Assembly: GCF_004168625.1 (NCBI RefSeq)
Contig: NZ_SDWW01000002.1
Span: 89,337 to 153,336, forward strand
Length of the DNA: 64,000 bases
Source of the DNA: Pengzhenrongella frigida
Lineage (GTDB): Bacteria; Actinomycetota; Actinomycetes; Actinomycetales; Cellulomonadaceae
Direction: 5' to 3'
Part shown: positions 10,232 through 22,172 of the stretch, piece by piece
Numbering within the stretch: position 1 is the stretch's first letter
Layout: every line of letters begins with the position of its first letter
Made by a program: the position numbers and the translations under genes
The notes under the pieces: generated by a model
The model's database searches: none
The model's input: the letters and a program-made list of their open reading frames with translations, nothing else
Told to the model about the DNA's origin: nothing

Positions 10232-11416
10232 TCAGCGTGCGGACGCCGCAGCGGCGTCGCCGGCGGTGAGGTCGTCCTCCGCCCGGCGACCGGTCCACCG
10301 GTCCCCGGCCGAGTCGAGCTGGTCGGGTGCGCCGATCCCGGCGGCCCGTCGGGCGGCCACGAGCGAGGCGTGCGTCGGGGCGTCGGGCACGTGCGCAGGG
10401 CGCCCGGCGGCCAGCTCCTTGCGCAGCACCGGGACCACCTCGCCGCCGAGCAGGTCCAGCTGCTCCAGGACGGTCTTGAGGGGCAGTCCCGCGTGGTCCA
10501 TGAGGAACAGCTGGCGCTGGTAGTCACCGACCTTGTCGCGCATGCCGGCGTACCGGTCGATGACCTCCTGCGGGCTGCCGACGGTGAGCGGGGTCTGCGC
10601 GGTGAACTCCTCGAGGGACGGACCGTGGCCGTAGACCGGGGCGTTGTCGAAGTACGGGCGGAACTCCTTGACCGCGGCCTGGGAGCTCGGTCGGATGAAG
10701 ACCTGCCCGCCGAGCCCGACGATCGCCTGGTCGGCCTGGCCGTGGCCGTAGTGCTCGAACCGGCGCCGGTAGTACTGGACCATCTGCACCGTGTGCTCCA
10801 TCGGCCAGAAGATGTTGTTGTGGAAGAACCCGTCGCCGTAGTAGGCGGCCTGCTCGGCGATCTCGGGGCTGCGGATCGAGCCGTGCCACACGAACGGTGC
10901 GACGCCGTCGAGCGGGCGCGGCGTGGACGTGAAGCCCTCGAGCGGGGTACGGAACTTGCCCTGCCAGCTGACGTCGGTCTCGTCCCACAGGCGGCGCAGC
11001 AGGGCGTAGTTCTCGACGGCGAGGTTGATCCCCTCGCGGATGTCCTTGCCGAACCAGGGGTAGACCGGGCCGGTGTTGCCGCGGCCCATCATCAGGTCCG
11101 TGCGGCCGTCGGCGAGCACCTGGAGCATCGCGTAGTCCTCGGCGATCTTGACCGGGTCGTTCGTGGTGATCAGCGTCGTGGCGGTCGACAGCAGGATGCG
11201 GTCGGTCTTTGCCGCGAGGTACCCGAGCAGGGTCGTGGGGGAGGAGGGCACGAACGGGGGGTTGTGGTGCTCGCCGGTCGCGAAGACGTCGAGCCCGACC
11301 TCCTCGGCCTTCTGCGCGATGGTCACCATCGCCCGGATGCGCTCGACCTCGGTGGGTGTGCGGCCGGTGGTGGGATCGGTGGTCACGTCCCCGACGGAGA
11401 AGATGCCGAACTGCAT
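10232..11416 (-). CDS. LLM class flavin-dependent oxidoreductase (CE1758-like)
   Basis: A 394-residue luciferase-like TIM-barrel protein. Visible family features are the N-terminal MQFGIFSVGDV strand, VFATGEHHNPPF (His-His in the active region), ILLSTATTLITTNDPVKIAEDYA, and the substrate/flavin segment LMMGRGNTGPVYPWFGKD. It should use reduced FMN from the adjacent reductase to oxygenate or reduce an unknown compound. The start is at 11416 (ATG) because a GAGGAG Shine-Dalgarno sits eight bases before it; the alternative start eight codons earlier would put that site inside the gene. The C-terminus is extended with Ala/Asp-rich sequence. Confidence 0.9.
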   Translation of the reverse strand: MQFGIFSVGDVTTDPTTGRTPTEVERIRAMVTIAQKAEEVGLDVFATGEHHNPPFVPSSPTTLLGYLAAKTDRILLSTATTLITTNDPVKIAEDYAMLQVLADGRTDLMMGRGNTGPVYPWFGKDIREGINLAVENYALLRRLWDETDVSWQGKFRTPLEGFTSTPRPLDGVAPFVWHGSIRSPEIAEQAAYYGDGFFHNNIFWPMEHTVQMVQYYRRRFEHYGHGQADQAIVGLGGQVFIRPSSQAAVKEFRPYFDNAPVYGHGPSLEEFTAQTPLTVGSPQEVIDRYAGMRDKVGDYQRQLFLMDHAGLPLKTVLEQLDLLGGEVVPVLRKELAAGRPAHVPDAPTHASLVAARRAAGIGAPDQLDSAGDRWTGRRAEDDLTAGDAAAASAR

Positions 11417-11491
11417 GTTGTGCTCCTCAGCTAGATCCATGCGTCTGCATGTACATCGAGCGTAACCGAGGGGGTCGCGGCAGTATTCCGG

Positions 11492-13744
11492 TCAGTGCGT
11501 GATCGCCAGCTTCTCGTAGATGCGCGTCATGAACGTCGGCGCCCACCAGTTCCACGAACCGAGCAGCGTCATGGTCGCCGGCACGAGCAGCAGCCGCACC
11601 AGCGTCGCGTCGATGAAGACGGCCACCGCGAGCGAGAACCCGACCTCCTTGATCACGAGCAGCTCGCCGAAGACGAAGCCGGTGAACACCACGACGATGA
11701 TCGTGGCGGCCGACGTGATGATCCGGCCCGAGCGCTGCAGGCCGAGCCGCACGGAGTCGTTGTTCGAGTACCCCGCGTCGTGCAGCTCCTTGATCCGCGA
11801 GAGCAGGAACACCTCGTAGTCCATCGCGAGCCCGAACGCGAACGCGATGACGAGCGCCACGACGTACGTCTCGATCCCGCCGGTCGAGATGAACCCCAGC
11901 ACCCCGGACAGGTTTCCGTCCTGGAACACCCACACCAGCACGCCGAGCGACGCGGCGAGCGACAGCACGTTCGTGAGCAGCGCCTTGATCGGGATGACCA
12001 CCGATCCGGTCATGAGGAACAGGAGCACGAAGGTCGCCAGGATGACGATCCCGGCGGCCCACGGCGCGCGGTCGACGAGCGCATCGGCGAAGTCGATCTG
12101 CCCGGCCGCCTGACCGCCGACGAGGGTCTGGAAACCCGGGTCGAGGTCGCGCACCTCCAGCACGACGTCGCGCGCGATCTTGCTGCCCGCGTCGAGCGTG
12201 TCGGGCCGGATGCCGATCAGCACGTCCGAGCCCAGCGGGATCGGCGCCTCGACCGACGCGACGTTGTCGAGCGTGGCCAGCTCGGCGGACCAGGCGGTGG
12301 CGTTCTCGAGCGTGGTCTGCGCCACGACGACGACGGCGGGGGACGTCGCGGCCGGGTAGTTCTCCACCAGGGCGCCGATGTAGTCGCGCTGCACGCTGCC
12401 CCCGGGCAACAGCTCGGTGGTCGAGTTGCGCAGCTCCAGGTGCGTCAGCGGGATCGTGAGCACCCCGAGCGCGAGCAGGACCCCGCCGAGCACCCACCAC
12501 GGCCGGCGCTGGACGCGGGCGGTGAGCGAGGAGAAGATCCCCTCCTCGGACTCCACGTCGGCGGTGCGGGCCAGGACGGATCGCAGCCCCGGGATCCGGC
12601 TGATGAACCCCGGCTTGATGAGCTTGCGCCCGAAGACCGCGAGCATCGCGGGCACGAGGGTGAGCGCGGTCCCGATCGCGATGAGGATGACCGCGACGCT
12701 CGCCAACCCGAACGAGCGCAGGATCTGGGGCTGGAACACGAGCAGGCCGGAGATCGCGATCGCGACGGTGAGCGCGGAGAACGCCACGGTGCGCCCGGCG
12801 GTGGCCATCGTGTTCATGAGGGCGGTGGTGACCGCGCGGTCACCGCGGCGGCGCCGACCGTTCCCGACGGGCGCCTCCTCACCGTCCACGAGCCGGTGCA
12901 GCTCCTCGCGGAACCGCGACACGATCAGCAGCCCGTAGTCGATCGACAGGCCCAGGCCGAGGATCGTCACGATGTTGACGACCGAGGCCTCGAGGTCCAT
13001 GAAGTAGGAGAAGCCGAGCAGCACGCCGAGCCCGCCGCCGATCGACGCGATCGCGCCGGCCATCGGGATCGACGCGGCCAGGAAGCCGCCGAACACGAAC
13101 ACCATCACGAGCAGGGCGATCGGCAGGGCGATGGCCTCGCCGGTGGTGAGGTCCTTCTCCACCTGCTCGGTGATGGTCTCGATGATGAGCGTCTCGCCGC
13201 CGACGATCCCGCGCGCGTCCGGCGCCACGTCGGCGAGATCGGCGGGGATGTCCGCCAACCGGTGCTCGACGGCGGTCAGGGCGGTCGCCTCCGCGTCCTC
13301 GTCGAGCGCGGCGTCGAGCTCGACGATCACCAGGAAGCCGTTGCCGTCGGTGGCGATCAGCGGGGCCGCGGCCGGGTTGGCGGGGCCGTCGGGCAGCACG
13401 AGCGGGTCGATGACGGTCGCGACGCCGGGGATCGCGGCGAGCTCCTCGTGCGCCGGTGCCATCGCCTCGGCGACGCCAGCCGCGTCCACCGGGACGCCGT
13501 CGAGCACGAGCGTGAGCTGCGCGCCCTTGATCGAGGCGTCGCTGACGAGCTGGCTCGCGAGCTGGCTGTCGGAGCCGGGCACGTTGGGCTCGCCCGTGGT
13601 CAGGCGGTCGAACAGGTTCGTCCCGGTGACCCCGAAGATCGCCAGGCCGAAGCCGAGCGCGGTCAAGGCGATCCACACGCCGATCGTTCGGCGGGGATGG
13701 CGGACTATGAGACGACCGAGGCTTTCGAACACGCGGGTGATCAT
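11492..13744 (-). CDS. MMPL family RND-type transporter
   Basis: A 750-residue membrane protein of the MMPL/RND superfamily. It has the duplicated layout of the family: a first helix (IGVWIALTALGFGLAIF), an extracytoplasmic domain of about 130 residues, five helices including GLGLSIDYGLLIVSRFREEL, then a second helix (about residue 415), a second external domain, and five helices ending with AFAFGLAMDYEVFLLSRIKE. The paired SIDYG and AMDYE motifs carry the Asp-Tyr pair used for proton coupling in this family. The cargo (lipid, drug or other) is not known. It is divergent from rarA with 77 bases between them, and 75 bases upstream of the oxidoreductase pair, which may share its transcript. Confidence 0.92.
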   Translation of the reverse strand: MITRVFESLGRLIVRHPRRTIGVWIALTALGFGLAIFGVTGTNLFDRLTTGEPNVPGSDSQLASQLVSDASIKGAQLTLVLDGVPVDAAGVAEAMAPAHEELAAIPGVATVIDPLVLPDGPANPAAAPLIATDGNGFLVIVELDAALDEDAEATALTAVEHRLADIPADLADVAPDARGIVGGETLIIETITEQVEKDLTTGEAIALPIALLVMVFVFGGFLAASIPMAGAIASIGGGLGVLLGFSYFMDLEASVVNIVTILGLGLSIDYGLLIVSRFREELHRLVDGEEAPVGNGRRRRGDRAVTTALMNTMATAGRTVAFSALTVAIAISGLLVFQPQILRSFGLASVAVILIAIGTALTLVPAMLAVFGRKLIKPGFISRIPGLRSVLARTADVESEEGIFSSLTARVQRRPWWVLGGVLLALGVLTIPLTHLELRNSTTELLPGGSVQRDYIGALVENYPAATSPAVVVVAQTTLENATAWSAELATLDNVASVEAPIPLGSDVLIGIRPDTLDAGSKIARDVVLEVRDLDPGFQTLVGGQAAGQIDFADALVDRAPWAAGIVILATFVLLFLMTGSVVIPIKALLTNVLSLAASLGVLVWVFQDGNLSGVLGFISTGGIETYVVALVIAFAFGLAMDYEVFLLSRIKELHDAGYSNNDSVRLGLQRSGRIITSAATIIVVVFTGFVFGELLVIKEVGFSLAVAVFIDATLVRLLLVPATMTLLGSWNWWAPTFMTRIYEKLAITH

Positions 13745-13809
13745 CGCAGGTGGCGCGGGTGGGTGCGATCGGCTGCCCGGTGCGGGTCGGGTGATCCTCC
13801 CAGCGTGCG

Positions 13810-13815
13810 TACGCT
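13810..13815 (+). promoter_or_regulatory. Candidate -10 element of rarA (leaderless)
   Basis: TACGCT ends six bases before the rarA ATG and no Shine-Dalgarno is present between them, so transcription would start at or next to the start codon. There is no convincing -35 element. Confidence 0.45.
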
Positions 13816-13821
13816 CGGCGC

Positions 13822-15219
13822 ATGGACCTGTTCGACGCCGCCACCACCACTGCGGCCGGATTGCCGTCCGTCCCCTCGAACGCTCCGCTCGCGGTGCGGA
13901 TGCGACCGGCGACCCTGTCGGAGGTCGCCGGGCAGGCCCACCTGCTCGTGGCCGGCTCCCCGCTGCGCCGCCTGGTCGAGCCCGCGGACGACGGCTCCCG
14001 GCGCGCGGCCCCGACGTCGGTCGTGCTCTGGGGGCCCCCCGGGACGGGCAAGACGACGCTCGCCTACCTCATCGCGGCGACCTCGGGTCGACGGTTCGTC
14101 GAGCTGTCGGCCGTGACCGCCGGGGTCAAGGACCTGCGGCTCGTGATCGAGGATGCCCGACGACGGCTCGCGACCGCGGGCGGCGAGACGGTGCTGTTCA
14201 TCGACGAGGTGCACCGGTTCACCAAGGCGCAGCAGGACGCGCTGCTGCCGGCGGTGGAGAACCGGTGGGTGACCCTGGTGGCCGCGACGACCGAGAACCC
14301 GAGCTTCTCGGTGATCTCGCCGCTGCTGTCCCGGTCGTTGCTGCTCACGCTGCGCTCGCTCGAGATCGAGGACGTGCGCGCCCTGGTGCGCCGCGCCGTG
14401 ACCGACGAGCGGGGGCTCGCCGGGTCGATCGTGCTGGAGGACGCCGCCGAGGCGCACCTGCTGCGGCTCGCCGGCGGGGACGCACGCAAGGCCCTGACCA
14501 TCCTCGAGGCGGCCGCCGGCGCGGCGCTGTCGGACGGCGTCCCGGAGCCGGTCGGCCACGACTCCGACGAGGCCGGGCACCCGGTCGTCGTCGGGCTGGC
14601 GACCATGGAGCGCGCGATCGACGTCGCCGCGGTGCGGTACGACCGCGATGGCGATCAGCACTACGACGTGATCAGCGCCTTCATCAAGTCGATGCGGGGA
14701 TCGGACGTCGATGCGTCGCTGCACTACCTCGCGCGGATGATCTCCGCGGGCGAGGACCCGCGGTTCATCGCCCGCCGGATCGTGATCGCCGCCGCCGAGG
14801 AGGTCGGCATGGCCGACCCGAGTGCGCTGCAGACGGCCGTGGCCGCCGCGCAGGCGGTCGCCCTGATCGGGATGCCCGAGGGACGGATCATCCTGGCGGA
14901 GGCGGTGGTGCACGTCGCGACCGCACCGAAGTCGAACGCTTCCTACCGGGGGATCGACGCCGCGCTCGCGGACGTGCGCGCGGGCAAGATCGGCACGGTC
15001 CCGCCGCACCTGCGCGACGCGCACTACGCGGGCGCGAAAGGTCTGGGGCACGGCCAGTCGTACCGGTACGCGCACGACGAGCCCGCCGCGGTGGCCGCGC
15101 AGCAGTACCTGCCGGACGAGCTGGCCGGCACGCGGTACTACGAGCCGTCCGACCGCGGCTTCGAACGTCAGGTCTCCGAACGCCTCGAGAAGATCCGCGC
15201 GATCCTCGACTCGAACTGA
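13822..15219 (+). CDS. rarA: Replication-associated recombination protein A (AAA+ ATPase)
   Basis: A 465-residue clamp-loader-like AAA+ ATPase (RarA/MgsA/WRNIP1 family) that acts at stalled replication forks. Walker A is GPPGTGKTT with Lys77, Walker B is [19 protein letters not shown], and sensor 1 is [12 protein letters not shown]. The C-terminal MgsA tetramerisation region contains [19 protein letters not shown] and the end segment [19 protein letters not shown]. The usual N-terminal LAxRMRPxTLxEVxGQ is seen as [14 protein letters not shown]. The length is normal. The gene order rarA then rpsD then alaS is common in this group, here interrupted by a c-di-GMP enzyme gene. Confidence 0.96.
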   Translation: MDLFDAATTTAAGLPSVPSNAPLAVRMRPATLSEVAGQAHLLVAGSPLRRLVEPADDGSRRAAPTSVVLWGPPGTGKTTLAYLIAATSGRRFVELSAVTAGVKDLRLVIEDARRRLATAGGETVLFIDEVHRFTKAQQDALLPAVENRWVTLVAATTENPSFSVISPLLSRSLLLTLRSLEIEDVRALVRRAVTDERGLAGSIVLEDAAEAHLLRLAGGDARKALTILEAAAGAALSDGVPEPVGHDSDEAGHPVVVGLATMERAIDVAAVRYDRDGDQHYDVISAFIKSMRGSDVDASLHYLARMISAGEDPRFIARRIVIAAAEEVGMADPSALQTAVAAAQAVALIGMPEGRIILAEAVVHVATAPKSNASYRGIDAALADVRAGKIGTVPPHLRDAHYAGAKGLGHGQSYRYAHDEPAAVAAQQYLPDELAGTRYYEPSDRGFERQVSERLEKIRAILDSN

Positions 15220-15300
15220 GTGACCCCGGCATCCCCCGAGCCGGCCGTCCCCCGCGTAGCGTGGCAATCACACGTTGGCGTGCCGGCAACGGGAGGGAAG

Positions 15301-17133
15301 ATGGTCCAGGAGAGCACGTTGTCCTCGGTGCTCAGCGAGTTCGCTCGGGTGATGCTCACCGACTTTCCGATCCAGAAGATCCTCGATCACCTGGTCGAGC
15401 GGATCGTCGACGTCCTGCCGGTCACCGGTGCGGGCGTCACCCTCATCGCCCCCGGGCTGTCGCCGCGGTACATCGCCGCGTCGGATGCGACCGCGATGCG
15501 GTTCGAACGCGTCCAGACGGACCTCGGCCAGGGGCCGTGCCTGACGTCGTTCACCACCGGCGAGCCGGTCTTCATGCCCGACGTCGCAGCCGACGGGCGG
15601 TATCCCGCGTTCGGTCCGGCCGCGGTTGCCGAGGGCATGGCCGCGGTGTTCACCTTCCCGCTGCGGCACCGCGACGGCTGCCTGGGGTCGCTCGACCTGT
15701 ACCGGGACGTGCCGGGTCCGCTCAGCGGGCGGGCCCGGTCCGTGGCCCAGACCCTGGCCGACGTCGCGGCCGCCTACCTGATCAACGCCCAGGCGCGTGA
15801 GGAGGCGCTGCAGGCGGCGGAGTGGTTCCGGGACCGCGCCCTGCACGACCCCCTCACCGGCCTGGCCAACCGTGTCCTGCTGCAGGAGCGGATCGATCAC
15901 GCCGCCCAGCGCGCGCGCCGGTCGCACATGTCGGTGGGGGTCCTGTTCGTCGATCTGGACCATTTCAAGCGGGTGAACGACGACTTCGGCCACCGGGTCG
16001 GGGACGAGCTCTTGATCGCCGTCGGGCACCGGCTGGCCGCGCTGGTCCGCCCGGGGGACACCCTCGCGCGGCTCTCCGGGGACGAGTTCGCGTTCCTGTG
16101 CGAGGACCTGCTGCACTCGTCCGACGTCGAGGTGCTGGCCAGCCGCATCGGGGAGGCGTTCACCGCGCCGTTCGTGCTTCCCGGCGCCGAGGTCTCGGTC
16201 ACCGCGAGCGTGGGCATCGCCTACGCGGGTCCGGGCGAGGCCGTCACGGACAGTCTCGTGCTCGACGCCGACATCGCGATGTACCAGGCCAAGCGCCGCG
16301 GCGGCGGGACCCATCAGATCGTCGACCTGCGGACCGCGGGCGACTCCCGCGACCGGCACGAGCTCGAGCAGGAGCTGCGGGTCGCCCTGGCCCGCAGCGA
16401 GCTCGACCTCGCCTACCAGCCGATCGTGCGGATGGTGGACGGGTCGGTCGTCGGGGTGGAGGCGCTGCTCCGGTGGACGCACCCCGCGCGCGGCGCGGTG
16501 CCGGCGGAGGCCGCGATCGCCGTCGCGGAGCAGTCCGGGCTGATCACCCGGCTCGGCGCGTGGGTGCTGGAACGGGCGTGCCGGGACCGCACCAGCTGGC
16601 TCGTCGAGCACCCCGGCCAGCCGCTCGACCTGTCGGTGAACGTCTCGCCCCGCCAGCTGATGACACCGGGCTTCGTCACGTCGGTCTCGGCCGTGCTCGG
16701 CGTGACCGCGATGGACCCGGCCGCACTGGTCCTCGAGGTCACCGAGGGCATCCTGATCGAGGACGGCGACCGGGCGATGCGCGTGCTCGGCGACCTCAAA
16801 CGGCTCGGGGTGCGGTTGGCGCTGGACGACTTCGGGACCGGCTACTGCTCGCTGAGCTACCTGCAACGGTTCCCGATCGACATCGTGAAGATCGACCAGT
16901 CCTTCGTGTCCAGGCTGGGACCCCAGACGACGGCGTCCGCGATCGCGGCGTCGGTGACCAACCTGGCCCACCTGCTCGACATGGAGGTCACCGCCGAGGG
17001 GATCGAGACCGGTCGGCAGCACGACGAGGTGGTCAGCATCGGATGCGATCTCGGGCAGGGGTTCCTGTACGCCGAGCCCACGAGCACCCAGGACCTGTTC
17101 GCCCAGCCCCGCCTGAGCGGGATCAACGCCTGA
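15301..17133 (+). CDS. GAF-GGDEF-EAL protein (c-di-GMP turnover)
   Basis: A 610-residue soluble protein. A GAF-type sensor domain covers about residues 1-165 (ACLTSF-like segment GPCLTSFTTGEPV), a diguanylate cyclase domain 175-335 and an EAL phosphodiesterase domain 345-600. The cyclase signature is SGDEF (259-263) rather than GGDEF; SGDEF can be active in some enzymes, so activity is open. The EAL domain looks intact: Glu387 in GVEALLRW, VNVSPRQ, LEVTEG, DDFGTGY, KIDQSFV and TAEGIET. It should make and/or degrade c-di-GMP in response to a small ligand. The start is ATG 15301, directly after GGGAGGGAAG; an upstream in-frame start touching rarA lacks such a site. Confidence 0.93.
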   Translation: MVQESTLSSVLSEFARVMLTDFPIQKILDHLVERIVDVLPVTGAGVTLIAPGLSPRYIAASDATAMRFERVQTDLGQGPCLTSFTTGEPVFMPDVAADGRYPAFGPAAVAEGMAAVFTFPLRHRDGCLGSLDLYRDVPGPLSGRARSVAQTLADVAAAYLINAQAREEALQAAEWFRDRALHDPLTGLANRVLLQERIDHAAQRARRSHMSVGVLFVDLDHFKRVNDDFGHRVGDELLIAVGHRLAALVRPGDTLARLSGDEFAFLCEDLLHSSDVEVLASRIGEAFTAPFVLPGAEVSVTASVGIAYAGPGEAVTDSLVLDADIAMYQAKRRGGGTHQIVDLRTAGDSRDRHELEQELRVALARSELDLAYQPIVRMVDGSVVGVEALLRWTHPARGAVPAEAAIAVAEQSGLITRLGAWVLERACRDRTSWLVEHPGQPLDLSVNVSPRQLMTPGFVTSVSAVLGVTAMDPAALVLEVTEGILIEDGDRAMRVLGDLKRLGVRLALDDFGTGYCSLSYLQRFPIDIVKIDQSFVSRLGPQTTASAIAASVTNLAHLLDMEVTAEGIETGRQHDEVVSIGCDLGQGFLYAEPTSTQDLFAQPRLSGINA

Positions 17134-17167
17134 GCGGCCCGCGACGGGACGTGCGCCGGGGGTGCGG

Positions 17168-17173
17168 TAAGAT
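17168..17173 (+). promoter_or_regulatory. Candidate -10 element for rpsD
   Basis: TAAGAT, matching the actinobacterial TANNNT -10 form. It lies about ten bases before the structured leader and implies a 5' untranslated region near 150 bases. No clear -35 is visible. Confidence 0.4.
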
Positions 17174-17182
17174 TCTCGGGTT

Positions 17183-17270
17183 GTCCGGAAGGCTGCGCGT
17201 TTCGCGTTCGGCCTGACGGACCGCCCTGGGGCCTTAGCCGCGCGAGAGATCGTGCATCAGGTCGGCCCCA
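17183..17270 (+). promoter_or_regulatory. Structured 5' leader of rpsD (two hairpins)
   Basis: Hairpin one spans 17183-17221: GTCCG pairs with CGGAC, AGGC with GCCT, with GA facing GA between the two stems, and an inner CGCG-TTT-CGCG hairpin at 17196-17206. Hairpin two pairs TGGGGCC (17227-17233) with GGCCCCA (17264-17270). S4 represses its own synthesis in other bacteria, so this could be an S4 target; that role is inference. Confidence 0.5.
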
Positions 17271-17330
17271 CGCCCGCCGGAACCACTCCGCATGCGGGTG
17301 TGACGTCTACAACGACAGGAAGTATCGCTA

Positions 17331-17957
17331 GTGAGCAGTGTGACCCGTTCGCGCCGTCAGGTGCGGCTCTCCCGTGCGCTGGGGCTTGCCCTCACGCCGA
17401 AGGCCGTCAAGCACTTCGAGAAGCGCCCCTACCCGCCCGGCGAGCACGGCCGCGCTCGTCGCCGCACCGAGTCGGACTACGCCGTCCGTCTGCGGGAGAA
17501 GCAGCGTCTGCGCGCCCAGTACGGCATCCGCGAGAAGCAGATGGCCCGTGCGTTCGAAGACGCTCGCAAGGAGAAGGGCCTGACCGGTGAGTCGCTGGTC
17601 GAGCTGCTCGAGATGCGTCTCGACGCTCTCGTGCTGCGCTCCGGCTTCGCCCGCACGATCCTCCAGGCCCGCCAGGACGTCGTGCACCGTCACATCCTCG
17701 TCGACGGCGAGATCGTGGACCGCCCGTCGTTCCGCGTGAAGCCCGGCCAGACGATCCAGGTCAAGGCGAAGAGCCAGGGCATGGTTCCGTTCCAGGTTGC
17801 CGCCGCCGGCGCGCACCGCGACGTCCTTCCGGCCGTGCCGGGGTACCTGGAGGTTCAGCTCGAGAAGCTGACCTCGGTGCTCTCGCGTCGCCCGAAGCGC
17901 GTCGAGGTCCCCGTGACCTGCGAGGTCCAGCTGGTCGTCGAGTACTACGCCCGCTGA
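17331..17957 (+). CDS. rpsD: 30S ribosomal protein S4
   Basis: A 208-residue primary 16S-rRNA-binding protein of the small subunit. It has the zinc-free N-terminal region (RRQVRLSRALGLALT, then PPGEHGRARR) and the S4 RNA-binding domain around residues 95-160 (LEMRLDALVLRSGFA, ARQDVVHRHILVDG, PGQTIQVK). The C-terminus ends VEYYAR. The start is GTG 17331, eight bases after AGGAAG. It is transcribed on its own in this context, as elsewhere in actinobacteria where rpsD is away from the alpha operon, with a structured leader before it and a strong terminator after it. Confidence 0.97.
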   Translation: MSSVTRSRRQVRLSRALGLALTPKAVKHFEKRPYPPGEHGRARRRTESDYAVRLREKQRLRAQYGIREKQMARAFEDARKEKGLTGESLVELLEMRLDALVLRSGFARTILQARQDVVHRHILVDGEIVDRPSFRVKPGQTIQVKAKSQGMVPFQVAAAGAHRDVLPAVPGYLEVQLEKLTSVLSRRPKRVEVPVTCEVQLVVEYYAR

Positions 17958-17975
17958 TCTACCTCCATCGCAGCG

Positions 17976-18015
17976 CCCCGTTCGCCGCCCTCGCGGGCAG
18001 CGAACGGGGTGTTTG
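17976..18015 (+). terminator. Rho-independent-type terminator of rpsD
   Basis: A perfect 10-bp inverted repeat, CCCCGTTCGC (17976-17985) with GCGAACGGGG (18000-18009), with an inner GCCC-TCGC-GGGC extension. It is followed by TGTTTG, a weak T-tract of the kind usual in high-GC genomes. Confidence 0.85.
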
Positions 18016-18093
18016 CGTATCCAGGTAAGGTTTCAGACGGCTTGCTCCGGTGCTCGGGGCCGGCGGCGTTCAACGGTGGTGGAGGAGCAGAAC

Positions 18094-18462
18094 ATGTCCG
18101 TCGGAGACATCGCTGGACTGATCGCGGCGATCGCGTTCGTCCTGCTCGTGGGCGTGCTCGCGGTACCGCTCGTCAAGCTCGGCCGGGTGCTCGACGAGGC
18201 CCGGCTGTCCGTCAAGGAGCTCACCGACCACTCGGTCCCGATCCTCGACGAGACCGCCGCGACCGTCGCGTCGACCAACGTCCAGCTGACCCGGGTCGAC
18301 ACGATCACCACCGCCGCGGTCTCCGTGAGCGAGAACGTCTCCGCGCTGACGTCGCTGTTCGCCGCGACCGTCGGCGGCCCGATGGTCAAGGTCGCCGCGT
18401 TCTCCTACGCGGTCCGCCGCGCGTTCGGCGGCCTGAGCGGCCAGGGGAAGTCCGGCCGATGA
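18094..18462 (+). CDS. DUF948 domain-containing membrane protein
   Basis: A 122-residue protein with one N-terminal membrane helix (IAGLIAAIAFVLLVGVLAVPLVKL), then a long helical segment (KELTDHSVPILDETAATVAST) of the DUF948 type found in many Gram-positive bacteria. The function is unknown; a role at the envelope is possible. The ATG at 18094 follows GGAGGAG at 18081-18087, which decides it over an earlier in-frame start. It overlaps the next gene by four bases (ATGA), so the two are translationally coupled. Confidence 0.85.
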   Translation: MSVGDIAGLIAAIAFVLLVGVLAVPLVKLGRVLDEARLSVKELTDHSVPILDETAATVASTNVQLTRVDTITTAAVSVSENVSALTSLFAATVGGPMVKVAAFSYAVRRAFGGLSGQGKSGR

Positions 18463-18869
18463 GGCGTCTGTTCTGGATCGGCGTGGGCGCCGTGGCGACG
18501 GTGGTCGTGATCCGCAAGGTTCGCAGCCTCGTCGACGAGCACGTGCCCGCCGGGGTGACGCAGGCAGCCGGCGTCGTCGGCGGTCTGAGCGGCGCGCTGC
18601 GCTCCGCCCGCAGCGAGTTCTCCGCGGGCCTGGCCGAGCGCGAGGCCGAGCTGCGTCGCGACCTGCTCGGCGACGTCGACCTCGACGCGGCCCGCAGCCG
18701 GACCGAGTCGTGGCGAGCCGAGCGGCACGCCAAGCGCGCCACCAGCCCCGACCGCACCGCGTCGTCGTCCGAGTCGTCGGACCGGGCCGGCCGCCCGGGG
18801 CGCCACGCCGACGACTCCGAGCTGGCCCAAGACCCCAGCGACGGCGAGCTCGGCTACTCGTTCTTCTAG
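18459..18869 (+). CDS. Small membrane-anchored protein (DUF6167-like)
   Basis: A 136-residue protein with an N-terminal helix (FWIGVGAVATVVVI), a helical stretch to about residue 75, and a disordered Ser/Arg/Asp-rich tail ending GYSFF. I recognise it as the small protein usually located between the DUF948 gene and alaS in actinobacteria; assignment to DUF6167 is from memory. Function is unknown. It overlaps the DUF948 gene (ATGA) and precedes alaS by 53 bases, so it is probably in the same transcription unit. Confidence 0.75.
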   Translation: MRRLFWIGVGAVATVVVIRKVRSLVDEHVPAGVTQAAGVVGGLSGALRSARSEFSAGLAEREAELRRDLLGDVDLDAARSRTESWRAERHAKRATSPDRTASSSESSDRAGRPGRHADDSELAQDPSDGELGYSFF

Positions 18870-18922
18870 CCCTTTCGCACTTCGTCCGGAACACGCACGA
18901 CCCGACCGACCTTGAGGTATAG

Positions 18923-21601
<2,679 letters not shown>

Positions 21602-21602
21602 G

Positions 21603-22172
21603 TTGGCGGACGACGCAGCCTCGCGCCCCGCAGACTTCGCACCGGTGTCGGTGTCCGCGACGACGCGGGTCGACCGCGGTGTGCGGCTCGGGGTCGACGT
21701 CGGCTCGGTCCGCGTCGGCCTCGCGACCAGCGACCCCGACGGGATGATCGCCACCCCGATCGACACCCTGCGGCGGCCGAAGTCGCTCGCGCGGATCGTG
21801 CGCGAGGTGGCCGACCGGGGCGCCGTCATCGTCTATGTCGGCCTGCCGGTGCACCTGTCCGGAGCGGAAGGTTCGGCATCTGAGGCCGCGCGGAACTACG
21901 CTGGGGCGCTGGCGTCGGCTGTGGCACCGGTCGCGGTGCGGCTCGTGGACGAGCGGATGAGTACCGTTTCGGCTCATCGGGCCCTGCACGAGTCGGGCCG
22001 AGCGGGTCGCAGTCACCGGCAGGTCGTCGATCAGGCGGCCGCCGTCGTGATCTTGCAGTCCGCGCTGGAGAAGGAACGCGTCACGGGGGCACGCGCCGGG
22101 GAACCGGTCGCGGGCGACCCTGCCGGGGCGAACGGTCATCCGTCAGGAATCGGCGAGGCAACGGAGCGGTGA
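21603..22172 (+). CDS. ruvX: Holliday junction resolvase-like protein RuvX/YqgF
   Basis: A 189-residue RNase H-fold nuclease with GVDVGSVRVGLATSDPDG (first catalytic Asp), YVGLPVHLSG and DERMSTVSAHRAL. The last acidic region, VVDQAAAVVILQ, carries the third Asp. The YqgF family acts in 16S rRNA 5'-end maturation and possibly recombination. The start is TTG two bases after the alaS stop, so translation is probably coupled. An extra disordered tail of about 30 residues overlaps mltG by four bases (GTGA). Confidence 0.9.
   Translation: MADDAASRPADFAPVSVSATTRVDRGVRLGVDVGSVRVGLATSDPDGMIATPIDTLRRPKSLARIVREVADRGAVIVYVGLPVHLSGAEGSASEAARNYAGALASAVAPVAVRLVDERMSTVSAHRALHESGRAGRSHRQVVDQAAAVVILQSALEKERVTGARAGEPVAGDPAGANGHPSGIGEATER

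Noticed and set aside
11495..14116. An 873-codon plus-strand open frame opposite the MMPL transporter
   Set aside because: The minus-strand protein has the complete MMPL membrane pattern; the opposite frame is His/Arg/Asp/Gly-rich without features.
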